Assembly: GCF_035181385.1 (NCBI RefSeq)
Contig: NZ_JAXCJK010000001.1
Coordinates: forward strand, 620,001-684,000
Direction: 5' to 3'
From: Moraxella sp035181385
GTDB lineage: Bacteria > Pseudomonadota > Gammaproteobacteria > Pseudomonadales > Moraxellaceae
Length of the DNA stretch: 64,000 nt
Every line of letters starts with the position of its first letter. Position 1 is the stretch's first letter. The notes under the pieces are model-generated. The model was not told where the DNA came from and ran no database searches. It worked only from the letters and a program-made list of their open reading frames with translations. This document shows, in pieces, positions 24,336 through 32,291 of the stretch. The translations under genes and the position numbers were made by a program.

Positions 24336-24554
24336 ATGACTCAAAAACCCTTAAAAACCCCTGAACAAGTCAAAGCCGAGTATCGTGCCAAAGGCATTCC
24401 GCTGTCTCGTGTCGCCAAAGGGCAAGGCTGGTTTCCCCAAGACATCTACAAGGTGCTAAATGGTATGGCTCGTTGCAACTACGGCAAACCTCACGAAATC
24501 GCTGTGTATTTTGGGCTAAAACACGCCGATGAGGCGATACCACCCAAGAGCTAA
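24336..24554 (+). CDS. Small phage DNA-binding protein (Cro/Ner-type position)
   Basis: 72 aa. The central helix-turn-helix-like part is AKGIPLSRVAKGQGWFPQ, then DIYKVLNGMARCNYGKP and HEIAVYFGL. This resembles short prophage regulators opposite CI-type repressors in Neisseria and Moraxella phages. ATG 24336 follows GGAGTATGTC. First gene of the rightward early transcript. Confidence 0.75.
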   Translation: MTQKPLKTPEQVKAEYRAKGIPLSRVAKGQGWFPQDIYKVLNGMARCNYGKPHEIAVYFGLKHADEAIPPKS

Positions 24555-24654
24555 CAGGCTCAAAAACCGTCTGATTTGTGCGGATAATTATAGCACAAAA
24601 TCGCACATTTTACCACTTTAACCCCTTATTTTATAAGGTTTTTAGGAATATTTT

Positions 24655-25062
24655 ATGAAAAAATCATTAGATGACAAATGTCAAGCTCCGCCACTTGTAA
24701 CCGTTAAAGTTACACCAGGACTTCAAGCCATTTATCTAGGTAAATCCTATGATGTTTCGACATTACCTGTTACTGTTGGGCAAAAATTACTACTTGTCCC
24801 ATTTGAGAATAATGCAATGGTATCTCTCAATGGTGAGGGTTGGCGGAGCGTGCCAGAGGTTGAGCTTGACGAGACGGGCTGTCGGATTGATAAGCCAACC
24901 ACACCAACCGATGAAGTGAGAATGTCTCATAACATTTGTTATAACCAATTAACAGATGATGAAAAATGGCTATTGCACGGCTATCGCTCATTGGACGAAT
25001 GTGACCAGTCAATCATTGATTATCTTATGTGCGTGTTTGGCAACCAGAAAGTGGAGGTGTAA
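24655..25062 (+). CDS. Prophage early protein, unknown function
   Basis: 135 aa. The N-terminal part is beta-rich (VTVKVTPGLQAIYLGKSYDV, TVGQKLLLVPF, GWRSVPEVELDE). The C-terminal end LTDDEKWLLHGYRSLDECDQ resembles the helical tail common in prophage repressors. No family assigned. It lies between the Cro-type gene and an IclR-type regulator, four bases from the latter. No transposase A or B gene is present where Mu would have them. Confidence 0.65.
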   Translation: MKKSLDDKCQAPPLVTVKVTPGLQAIYLGKSYDVSTLPVTVGQKLLLVPFENNAMVSLNGEGWRSVPEVELDETGCRIDKPTTPTDEVRMSHNICYNQLTDDEKWLLHGYRSLDECDQSIIDYLMCVFGNQKVEV

Positions 25063-25065
25063 GCG

Positions 25066-25350
25066 ATGAGCGGTAAAGGTCTTAGAGTGCTGACAGTTTT
25101 TAAAGCCTTAGAAGCTCACCCTTTAATTGGCATTAGTAATAAAGAAATTGCCGACAGTTTGGGACTGACCCCAACCCAAGTGAGCCGAGACTTAGCCGAC
25201 TTGGTGGAAGCGGAATTGGTGCAAAAACTGGATAATGGCAATTATTGTTATAGCACCAAAACCCTACAAATTGCCATTGGTTTTCAAAGACAGCATGAAC
25301 GCATTAAAGCCAAAGTTGCTGAAATAGAAAATCGTATGAAAGACTGGTAA
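25066..25350 (+). CDS. Winged helix-turn-helix regulator, IclR-type N-terminal domain
   Basis: 94 aa, essentially one winged helix: KGLRVLTVFKALEAHP, ISNKEIADSLGLTPTQVSRD (recognition helix), LVEAELVQKLDNGNYCYST (wing), then a short coiled end. Resembles the IclR-type HTH proteins of the early region in Mu-like phages. The effector domain of true IclR is missing, which is normal for the phage versions. Confidence 0.75.
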   Translation: MSGKGLRVLTVFKALEAHPLIGISNKEIADSLGLTPTQVSRDLADLVEAELVQKLDNGNYCYSTKTLQIAIGFQRQHERIKAKVAEIENRMKDW

Positions 25351-25408
25351 AACGGAAAACAGTTTTCCGTTTTGAATATAAGCAAAAGCGAAAACCGTTT
25401 TCGCTTTT
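25349..25408 (+). repeat. Two consecutive perfect hairpins
   Basis: AAAACGGAAAA pairs with TTTTCCGTTTT (25349-25359, 25363-25373), and AAAAGCGAAAAC with GTTTTCGCTTTT (25384-25395, 25397-25408). They may act as a terminator or translation control before the mini-ORF at 25424. Confidence 0.65.
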
Positions 25409-25423
25409 AACGGAGTAATAAAA

Positions 25424-25492
25424 ATGAGTAATGAACAATTTGCCCCAAGTACGATGTTAATTGCCAATGCCATAATATTTTCCTTTGGGTAA
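25424..25492 (+). CDS. Mini-ORF of 22 codons, probably a truncated phage gene
   Basis: MSNEQFAPSTMLIANAIIFS and two more residues. ACGGAG lies eight bases before the ATG. The first part looks like a genuine phage gene start. The last few codons may be junction sequence, so this is probably the stump left by a deletion. Confidence 0.4.
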   Translation: MSNEQFAPSTMLIANAIIFSFG

Positions 25493-25497
25493 TAAAA

Positions 25498-25518
25498 AAC
25501 CCTGCCAAGGCAGGGGTT
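25498..25518 (-). terminator. Terminator of the 25533-25976 gene
   Basis: AACCCTGCC pairs with GGCAGGGGTT around AA, followed on the minus strand by T6. 15 bases after the stop of the minus-strand gene. Confidence 0.8.
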
Positions 25519-25532
25519 AAGAAAAGTTGTGA

Positions 25533-25976
25533 TTAATCGTAAAATACATCTATATCAATCGGCGTGCTACAAGCGATGGGGTAGCAGTCTTGCATTTGTT
25601 TTAATGCTTTGCCATCTGCTTTGAGCGTTAAAAAACGCCCATCTTTTAACAATACGCCCACATAGTGCCAGATTTGTTGTTTGACATCTGTACCGCCCAC
25701 CGCAATTGTCGCACCAATCCCAAGCAGCGGATTAACGCCCATCAGTATTGCACCAACACCCATTGCAGTAAGATTACGCTTGCTGCGTGCAAAGTCATTA
25801 TCTCCATAATCGCTTTGTAGCAATGCCATACCTAAAATATCATCAGTTGGTATTTTAATCTTTTTACCCCAAAATTTAGGCAACAAAACAATGCCTGTGT
25901 CTGTTAATGAGACAAAGACATGCTCTGGAAAGTCTTTGGTGTAAAACAACTTGCAGTTCATTGTAAGAAAATTCAA
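25533..25976 (-). CDS. Conserved-looking protein of unknown function
   Basis: 147 aa. Beta-rich N-terminal part (HVFVSLTDTGIVLLP, KKIKIPTDDILGM). A glycine-rich, possibly membrane-associated middle follows (MGVGAILMGVNPLLGIGATI), then another beta part (HYVGVLLKDGRFLTLKADG). The layout suggests a PH-like fold with a hydrophobic hairpin, but no family is assigned. ATG 25976 or the ATG five codons later. It has its own terminator. Confidence 0.65.
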   Translation of the reverse strand: MNFLTMNCKLFYTKDFPEHVFVSLTDTGIVLLPKFWGKKIKIPTDDILGMALLQSDYGDNDFARSKRNLTAMGVGAILMGVNPLLGIGATIAVGGTDVKQQIWHYVGVLLKDGRFLTLKADGKALKQMQDCYPIACSTPIDIDVFYD

Positions 25977-26038
25977 AAATAGATATCTTAATTATACCCA
26001 CTTTTGATTTTCTTGCAAGTATGCAATCGGTAGGACGC

Positions 26039-26353
26039 TTACTTTTGATATTTGGCAAACATTGCCATCAGTGCCTCGATATCTTTTTGGGCTTGTTCTT
26101 TTGCCTTGTGCTGTTCGTATTCTTCACGCATTTCATCGGTCATTGGATTGGGATCGACGGGTAGAAAGTCTGCGATGCTCGTATCATCATTGCCGCACTT
26201 GGCATACAGCAGATGAGCGGTTTGCAAATCCTGCCGAAATCCGCCGAATGGGTCAATGCGGTCGTAGGCTTGCCATTCAATGAGTTCATCATAAGATAAA
26301 CCTCTTTCAAGCTCGCCCACCGTCCGCCCCAGAGCAAGAGCGAGTTTAAACAA
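26039..26353 (-). CDS. Tail assembly protein T part of a lambda-type G-T frameshift pair
   Basis: Lambda gpT-like: LALALGRTVGELERGLSYDE, LIEWQAYDRIDPFGG and RQDLQTAHLLYAK are family features. No ATG or ribosome binding site exists at its start. The frame joins the upstream G remnant by a -1 shift at 26380-26386, as in lambda gpGT, a chaperone for tape-measure assembly. The phage context is lost: no tape measure follows. The 3' part is complete to the TAA at 26039. Confidence 0.7.
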   Translation of the reverse strand: MFKLALALGRTVGELERGLSYDELIEWQAYDRIDPFGGFRQDLQTAHLLYAKCGNDDTSIADFLPVDPNPMTDEMREEYEQHKAKEQAQKDIEALMAMFAKYQK

Positions 26354-26356
26354 AAA

Positions 26357-26386
26357 CCGACGCTTAGGGTCGGTTATGAGTTTTTT
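26357..26386 (-). other. Programmed -1 ribosomal frameshift site between tail G and T
   Basis: The heptamer A AAA AAC (26380-26386) lies in the right phase of the G frame. Six bases later comes a stem-loop CCGAC/GTCGG (26357-26373), which overlaps the G stop codon (TAA, 26374-26376). A -1 slip gives an in-frame join to LITDPKRRFLFKLALALG and the T domain. Confidence 0.75.
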
Positions 26387-26523
26387 TCAAAGTCGTCCAC
26401 TTCTTTACCGAAGTTTACACGGCTCACTGCTTCGATGATTAAAACCATGGCATGGCACATATCATTATACATAAGCAATCCAACTTTAATCACCCATTTA
26501 GCCAGAATATCCAAAAATTTGAA
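26374..26523 (-). pseudogene. C-terminal remnant of tail assembly protein G
   Basis: 49 codons in frame directly after the nlpD stop codon, with no start of its own: LDILAKWVIKVGLLMYNDM, then VLIIEAVSRVNFGKEVDDFE and KNS before the stop. The helical C-terminal part fits a lambda gpG-like tail chaperone. The N-terminal part was lost at the junction with nlpD. Confidence 0.55.
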
Positions 26524-27393
26524 TTATTTTAAAACCGATAACGGATCAATATAACTAGAATTGCGAGAGATACGAAACTCTAGCAATGCCATGCCATCTG
26601 CCTGCGGACGCATGGTGGCGATTTGTTGCCCTGCTTGTACGGTTTGACCTGATTTGACTTGGGCATTGTATATATGAAAATAATTACTCACAAAACCATC
26701 GGTATGTGCAATCGCTATCATCGCTCCATCAATATTACCATCAGCATGCAGAACAGTACCTGTACGACTGGCCAATACAGCATCACCAGCACGACCAGAG
26801 AACCACATACCCTGACTGGTAACAGCTTTACCGTTGATGTTAGTCGTGCCAAAACGACGCACTACAGGATTGCTGCTACTCACAGGGTAGCGAAATTGCA
26901 TCAGCCCCACACTACCTACAGACAGCGGTTTGTTGGCAACAACTTGTGGCGTATCAGCTGGCTTTGTCAGTACAGTTTTTGTCGTGGTCAAGGTTTGATT
27001 AGGTGGTGCAACAGTTTGTTGTACTGGCGTAATGGAAGTCTTGATTGACACACTTTCATTGCCCTGCCATAGCACCAACCATTGCCCTGTATAAATGGTA
27101 TATTGAGCATTTAAGTTATTGATGCGTCCAATAGTACGCCAATCAAGCCCATAACGCTCAGCAATCTTACTTACCGTATCACCCTGTCTGACCAGATGAT
27201 GACTGGGCACACCCCGAGAGTCCATCACAATCTTTGGATCGGTTGAAATATTTGCAACATTAAGCGTTGTGCTTTTTTTATTTTGTTGATAGGTAGGCTT
27301 GCTGGCACAGCCTGTCAATACTGCCATGCCAAACACTCCAACCGTCATCACTTGCAATACATTTTTAGGCTTGAACAAAACATCCATCAACAT
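26524..27393 (-). CDS. nlpD: NlpD-like LysM/M23 lipoprotein, amidase activator
   Basis: 289 aa. Lipobox LTGC, LysM domain (HLVRQGDTVSKIAERYGLDW), a Thr/Pro-rich linker and a LytM/M23 domain from about residue 165. The M23 zinc ligands are absent: the usual HxxxD segment reads GMWFSG, and the HxH segment is NYFHIYN. It is therefore a catalytically dead activator of periplasmic amidases, as in E. coli NlpD/EnvC. The prophage relic begins at its stop codon. Confidence 0.88.
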   Translation of the reverse strand: MLMDVLFKPKNVLQVMTVGVFGMAVLTGCASKPTYQQNKKSTTLNVANISTDPKIVMDSRGVPSHHLVRQGDTVSKIAERYGLDWRTIGRINNLNAQYTIYTGQWLVLWQGNESVSIKTSITPVQQTVAPPNQTLTTTKTVLTKPADTPQVVANKPLSVGSVGLMQFRYPVSSSNPVVRRFGTTNINGKAVTSQGMWFSGRAGDAVLASRTGTVLHADGNIDGAMIAIAHTDGFVSNYFHIYNAQVKSGQTVQAGQQIATMRPQADGMALLEFRISRNSSYIDPLSVLK

Positions 27394-27592
27394 ACTCTAT
27401 TCTCTTTTTCTTTTTTAACAATATTAATCTAGCAATATAACAATTGCCAAAAACAGATTGGATCATTGTACCATGATGCACCGCAACCACAAAAAAGATG
27501 AATCAAAACAATCGATGATTATTGATAATAATAACTTTTAAATCAACGCTTAATTAAATACCATCATCTACTTTGTTAAGATCTAGATTTCT

Positions 27593-27952
27593 TTATCCAA
27601 GCACTGGTTTGGTCAATGCCAATATAATCACACCCACATAAGCGATTGCTGCAATAAGCATACCCGCCTTAGATTGACCAATTGTGCTGGCTGGACGCAA
27701 TGCTTTGACATTGGCAGATATCGCAACAATCAGCAACACTAATTTAGCAATTACCCAATGCTGTAGGCCTGCCACTTGGGTAAGCTGCCAAAATAACATC
27801 AAGCCACTGCTCACAAGTAACAGATAAACCAAATGATTAATGCCTTTAAAAGTACGAGATAAGATTAACTGCTTGCCACTGACAACAAACACCGCCTGAT
27901 AAGCAAATATTAACAGCGTAAAAAACGCCATCAGCAAATGTAGATGTTTCAT
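27593..27952 (-). CDS. SirB2-family membrane protein
   Basis: 119 aa with four hydrophobic segments, beginning HLHLLMAFFTLLIFAYQAVF and ending AYVGVIILALTKP. It matches the SirB2 family (invasion-gene-expression up-regulator by name; molecular function unknown). Single gene between greA and nlpD, minus strand. Confidence 0.8.
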   Translation of the reverse strand: MKHLHLLMAFFTLLIFAYQAVFVVSGKQLILSRTFKGINHLVYLLLVSSGLMLFWQLTQVAGLQHWVIAKLVLLIVAISANVKALRPASTIGQSKAGMLIAAIAYVGVIILALTKPVLG

Positions 27953-28001
27953 TTTTAACTCTTTTTTTATATTTTGAGCTTGCTTTAAGTCTTTTAAAGT
28001 A

Positions 28002-28478
28002 TTAAGTATAAAGCACTTCTAAAATTTCAAACTCAACAAGACCGCTGGGTGTTTGAATTTTGGCTTCATCACCCTCAGATTTACCAATCAAGCCACGAGC
28101 AATCGGTGAATTGACCGAAATTTTACCTGTTTTAAAGTCGGCTTCATCATCACCAACAATCTTGTAACGACATTGCTTACCATCATCTATATTCTCAAGT
28201 ACAGCGGTAACACCAAACACCACACGACCGTCTTGGTTTAGCTTGGCAGGATCAATGACCTGTGCACCAGCTAATTTGGCTTCAATATCACGAATGCGTG
28301 CTTCACACAGCCCCTGCTGTTCACGAGCGGCATGATATTCAGCGTTTTCTTTTAAATCACCATGCTCGCGTGCTTCGGCGATGGCGTTGGTGATGCGTGG
28401 GCGATCAATGGTTTTGAGCTGTTTTAGCTCTGCTTCTAAAGCGGCATGACCTTCTGGTGTCATCGGATAGCGTTGCAT
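28002..28478 (-). CDS. greA: Transcription elongation factor GreA
   Basis: 158 aa, the usual length. The N-terminal coiled coil (LEAELKQLKTIDRPRITNAI) has the acidic tip Asp41 and Glu44 in EHGDLKENAEY, which stimulate transcript cleavage by RNA polymerase. The C-terminal FKBP-like domain ends GLVEFEILEVLYT. Rescues backtracked polymerase. Confidence 0.96.
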   Translation of the reverse strand: MQRYPMTPEGHAALEAELKQLKTIDRPRITNAIAEAREHGDLKENAEYHAAREQQGLCEARIRDIEAKLAGAQVIDPAKLNQDGRVVFGVTAVLENIDDGKQCRYKIVGDDEADFKTGKISVNSPIARGLIGKSEGDEAKIQTPSGLVEFEILEVLYT

Positions 28479-28896
28479 AAGTATTCCTTTTTTATTGACA
28501 ATTTTTACAGTTCAAAAATTAACTTTTATTCCAATCCAAAGCCCTATGTTACATCAAATAACATAAGTACAAACAAGTACAAAAAATCCTGCCAAACAAC
28601 CATTTGGCAAGACGGATATGGATAAGATTGTCGTTATTGTAGCAATTTTCTGCTAAAAATACAAGGTACAAATGTCTGTCATGCATTCATCATCTCATTG
28701 ATGGTAAGCGTTGAACACTTAATCCAGTAACTTAATGCCAGTAATAGTAGTGCTTAGTTTAACTACTCTTTTTTTACCCTCACCCTAACCCACAATCAAC
28801 CTTTGAGCTTTTTAGTCTTTCAAAGACAGACTTTAAGGCAGGTTTTAAAATTTTATGGCAATTTGACTAAAAACAGCTTAAAATAAAAAAACAGCC
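28479..28896. other. Intergenic region before greA, with a minus-strand hairpin
   Basis: No gene seen. A hairpin TGCCAAA/TTTGGCA (28590-28596, 28603-28609), followed by a T6 run on the minus strand, could terminate the lrgAB transcript. The remainder is AT-rich leader sequence of greA. Confidence 0.5.
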
Positions 28897-29616
28897 TTAA
28901 AGCAGCAGTGGAACAATGATCGGGGCTAAAAATGCTGTCAAAATACCATTTAAAATCAAACCCACTGTTGCATATGCCACATGACGAGTTCCCATTTGCA
29001 TGGCTCTGGCTGTACCTAGTGCGTGCGATGCTGTACCCAGCGATAGCCCTTGTGAAATCTCACGACGAATGCGTGCTTTATGCATGACATACACTCCCAT
29101 GATTTGCCCTGCCACGCCTGCCATCAGTACCGTCGCTGCACTAATACCAATCACGCCACCTAGCACATCTGTAACCTCGATTGCTATCGGCATGGTAACA
29201 GACTTAGCAGCAATCGCTATTGTTGCCTCCATGCTACCGCCCATGGCCTGCACCAGCCACACACCAGAAACCACGCCAACTACAGAGCCGATGATTTGTG
29301 ATGCAACAATAGGCAACCATTGCACACGGATTTTTTGCCACTGTACATATAGCGGAATCGCCATACACACCACCACAGGTTGCAACCAAAAACTTAAATA
29401 AGCACTGGCTTTCTCAAAATCCCCCCAAGCAATGTCAAAAACACTCAAAAAACCAATCACCAGCACTGTTGTAAAAAGTGTAGGGTTGATGAGTGGTTGT
29501 TTTAATTTTTGACGCAACCAAACTGTCAATTCAAATGCACCAATCATGACAAATAATAGCAAAAACGGACTGCTTTTAATCTCAGCCAATTGCATTGGTA
29601 TCGACAAATCGCTCAT
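28897..29616 (-). CDS. lrgB: LrgB/CidB-family membrane protein
   Basis: 239 aa from ATG 29616, one base after the lrgA stop. Multiple membrane segments and the conserved stretches KSVTMPIAIEV and GTASHALGTARAM identify the LrgB family, partner of the holin-like LrgA in control of murein hydrolase activity and export. The frame extends upstream into lrgA, but the internal ATG fits the family start. Confidence 0.92.
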   Translation of the reverse strand: MSDLSIPMQLAEIKSSPFLLLFVMIGAFELTVWLRQKLKQPLINPTLFTTVLVIGFLSVFDIAWGDFEKASAYLSFWLQPVVVCMAIPLYVQWQKIRVQWLPIVASQIIGSVVGVVSGVWLVQAMGGSMEATIAIAAKSVTMPIAIEVTDVLGGVIGISAATVLMAGVAGQIMGVYVMHKARIRREISQGLSLGTASHALGTARAMQMGTRHVAYATVGLILNGILTAFLAPIIVPLLL

Positions 29617-29617
29617 A

Positions 29618-29992
29618 TTATTCGCCTTTTGTGCTTGCTGATGATTGTAACTTTTGTAGTTTTCTAAACCACTCATGGCTTTTGGCAGTAACAACCAAAA
29701 CCAAAAATGTACTCATTACCGTTGATAAAATCAATACCCACAAATCACCAGCAATCACATCAAGATATTGCATGATAGAAATACACGCAGGAATGACCAA
29801 CAGCACCAGATGGTCAAGCAGAATTTTGGCAAGTTTTTCCATCGTTTGTAATTTAACAATGCCAAATTGCAATGATAAAAATAAAATCAACAGCCCAATC
29901 ACACTTGCTGGCAAAGGCAAATCTAACGCCATAATAATTACCTGCCCCAAAAATAAGCAAGCAAATACCACCAATATCGCCCTTAATAACAT
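29618..29992 (-). CDS. lrgA: LrgA/CidA-family holin-like protein
   Basis: 124 aa, four membrane segments with the family motif LPLPASVIGLLILFLSL. ATG 29992 is preferred (GGGA about seven bases upstream). A TTG five codons earlier is also in frame. Forms an operon with lrgB (TAA-T-ATG). Confidence 0.9.
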   Translation of the reverse strand: MLLRAILVVFACLFLGQVIIMALDLPLPASVIGLLILFLSLQFGIVKLQTMEKLAKILLDHLVLLVIPACISIMQYLDVIAGDLWVLILSTVMSTFLVLVVTAKSHEWFRKLQKLQSSASTKGE

Positions 29993-30257
29993 GAATAATC
30001 CCAGCAATAAAAATCAAATTAATTTAGGCATTTATTGTAACGCAAAGACAGGATTTTACCAAACAAAATGCTTGTGATCACGAACAACTTTATTAAACTT
30101 TTTACCTTTTGTTATAAGAAGTTATAAAAACCACAAGAAAATATGACCAGCAAAATATCAAAATACAGAATTTGTCTTTTTTTAACTCATAAAAATCGGT
30201 TATAATCCATCACAAAGATACATTTTATCAAACCTATCATTTATAAAAGGCGAGTCT

Positions 30258-30722
30258 ATGAACAGCGTACAAATCAAAATTCTTAATCCAAAAATTGGTA
30301 CAGACCCAAATTTTCCTCTACCCACACGAGCCACAGACGGCTCGGCAGGCATAGATCTTAGAGCGTGTATAGATAAACCAATCACCATCAAAGCTGGTGA
30401 AACCCAGCTTATTGGTACAGGGATTGCCATCTACATCGCCAATCCTAATTTTGCAGGGCTGATTTTACCCCGTTCTGGACTTGGGCATAAGCATGGCATT
30501 GTATTGGGCAATCTGGTTGGCTTGATTGATGCAGACTATCAAGGCGAACTGATGGTGTCGGTGTGGAATCGCAGTAAGACTGATTTTACTTTAAACCCTG
30601 CTGAACGCATGGCTCAATATGTGGTCGTGCCCGTGATGCGTCCTGACTTTGACATCGTCGCAGAATTTAGCGACAAAAGCGAGCGTGGAGCAGGTGGATT
30701 TGGTAGCTCTGGGGTAAAATAA
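30258..30722 (+). CDS. dut: dUTP diphosphatase
   Basis: 154 aa trimeric dUTPase that hydrolyses dUTP to dUMP and PPi. All five motifs are visible: ATDGSAGIDLRA, PRSGLGHKHGI, GNLVGLIDADYQGEL (catalytic Asp), NPAERMAQ and the P-loop-like GAGGFGSSG at the C-terminus. Start preceded by AAAAGGCGAG. Confidence 0.97.
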   Translation: MNSVQIKILNPKIGTDPNFPLPTRATDGSAGIDLRACIDKPITIKAGETQLIGTGIAIYIANPNFAGLILPRSGLGHKHGIVLGNLVGLIDADYQGELMVSVWNRSKTDFTLNPAERMAQYVVVPVMRPDFDIVAEFSDKSERGAGGFGSSGVK

Positions 30723-30783
30723 TAGGGCAAATCATTTTTTAAAAAATGATACAAAAAAATAGTTCAAATTTAAAGGAATAATC

Positions 30784-31677
30784 ATGCAAAATAAATCTTT
30801 AACATTAGATGAAGCCAAGCATATCTCAGAGGTCATCACAACCGCCCTGCCCTACATTCAAAAATACAAAGATAAACTCATTGTTGTTAAGTATGGTGGT
30901 AACGCCATGACCGACCCTGTGCTTGAAAGTTCATTTGCTCGTGATATCGTCCTACTCAAAACAGTTGGCATTCACCCTGTGGTGGTGCATGGTGGTGGTC
31001 CGCAGGTAGATGACCTACTTGGCAAGCTCAATCAAGAATCCGACCGCATAGATGGCATGCGAGTAACCGACAAGGCCACAATGGAAGTGGTGGAAATGGT
31101 GCTTGGTGGTAGTGTTAATAAATCGATTGTTAATCTCATCAATAAGCATGGCGGTAAAGCAATCGGCCTGACAGGTAAAGATGCCAATCTCATCACCGCT
31201 GCCAAGCTTGTTATGAATGATAAAAATGGTAACCCTATTGATTTGGGTTTTGTGGGTGAGGTGGCAAACATCAATACCGATGTTATCAATATGCTCATTC
31301 ACAGCGATTTTATTCCTGTGATCGCTCCTTTAGGCGTGGACGAAGCAGGCGAAACTTATAATATCAATGCTGATTTGGTGGCCAGTCGTGTGGCAGAATT
31401 TTTGAATGCTGAGCGCTTGTTGCTACTGACCAACATCAAAGGCGTGTTGGACAAGCAAGGCAATGTCCTAACCACCCTATCACCTATTGATGTAGATAAC
31501 CTCATCAGTGATGGTACAATTAGTGGTGGCATGATACCAAAAATCGCAGGGGCATTAGATGCGGTCAAAGCAGGGCTTAGAAGTGCCACCATTGTAGACG
31601 GTCGAGTGCCACACGCGTGCTTACTAGAAATTTTTACCGATGAAGGGGTGGGTACGCAGATTTTAAGACAAAGCTGA
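30784..31677 (+). CDS. argB: Acetylglutamate kinase
   Basis: 297 aa. Phosphorylates N-acetylglutamate in arginine biosynthesis. Motifs are VVKYGGNAM, VVVHGGGPQVDDLL and, near the C-terminus, GGMIPKIAGALDAV. The N-terminal helix (LTLDEAKHISEVITTALPYI) is of the arginine-sensitive hexameric type. AAAGGAATAATC precedes the ATG. 61 bases after dut. Confidence 0.97.
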   Translation: MQNKSLTLDEAKHISEVITTALPYIQKYKDKLIVVKYGGNAMTDPVLESSFARDIVLLKTVGIHPVVVHGGGPQVDDLLGKLNQESDRIDGMRVTDKATMEVVEMVLGGSVNKSIVNLINKHGGKAIGLTGKDANLITAAKLVMNDKNGNPIDLGFVGEVANINTDVINMLIHSDFIPVIAPLGVDEAGETYNINADLVASRVAEFLNAERLLLLTNIKGVLDKQGNVLTTLSPIDVDNLISDGTISGGMIPKIAGALDAVKAGLRSATIVDGRVPHACLLEIFTDEGVGTQILRQS

Positions 31678-31808
31678 CAATCTGATCACCTTTCAAAGCA
31701 AAGTACGGTGCTGGGCATACTCTACACCTTGCTTTGCTTTAAATGACGGATTCACCTAAGCTAATAATAAGCCAGTTAACCTAAAAAAAGAAATTAGCTC
31801 TGTTGGGC

Positions 31809-32177
31809 TTAATTTAGCCCTAAATTAAGCCCTAATTGCTTTGCCCACTCACATTCATCAAACCCAATCAGTGCCACATTCTCACCCATAACAATTGGGC
31901 GTTTTAACACACTTTGAGCATCTTTGATGACCTCATACATCGCACAAACATCACCACCGTTTAACACCATCTTTGATTCACCGTCCAATTTACGATAAGT
32001 CATGCCTTGACGATTGATTACTTTTTCACCAAAAGTTGCCATAAATTTTACAAAATCAGCTTGGTCTAATACCGCCTTTTTGTAATCAAAAAATTCAAAC
32101 GCCACGCCTTTATCATTCAAAAAATCAAAAGCTTTTTTCATGGTGTTGCAGTTTTTGATGCCATAAATCATTAACAT
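31809..32177 (-). CDS. ArsC/Spx-family thioredoxin-fold protein (YffB-like)
   Basis: 122 aa from ATG 32177, which has GGAG seven bases upstream. MIYGIKNCNTMKKAFDFL contains a single Cys in place of CxxC. KRPIVMGENVALIGFDECEW is the family C-terminal motif. Resembles YffB/ArsC-like proteins, presumed glutathione-dependent reductases with unknown substrate. The family also includes Spx regulators. Confidence 0.88.
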   Translation of the reverse strand: MLMIYGIKNCNTMKKAFDFLNDKGVAFEFFDYKKAVLDQADFVKFMATFGEKVINRQGMTYRKLDGESKMVLNGGDVCAMYEVIKDAQSVLKRPIVMGENVALIGFDECEWAKQLGLNLGLN

Positions 32178-32215
32178 AAAATTTCTCCAAATTCTTAAAA
32201 CTGATTTTAAAAATA

Positions 32216-32246
32216 TTGGCAAATTATAGCAAAAATCAGCTATAAT
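32216..32246 (+). promoter_or_regulatory. Possible leuS promoter
   Basis: TTGGCA (32216-32221) and TATAAT (32241-32246) with a 19-base spacer, longer than ideal, 46 bases before the leuS ATG. Confidence 0.4.
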
Positions 32247-32291
32247 AACCTGTTAAATTTTCCTATTTTTATTTTAGATTTTGAGATTACC

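Noticed and set aside
11810..26523. attL/attR repeat of the CAT tRNA 3' end
   Set aside because: I looked near 26.4-26.6 kb for a copy of the tRNA 3' segment and found none, so tRNA integration is not shown.
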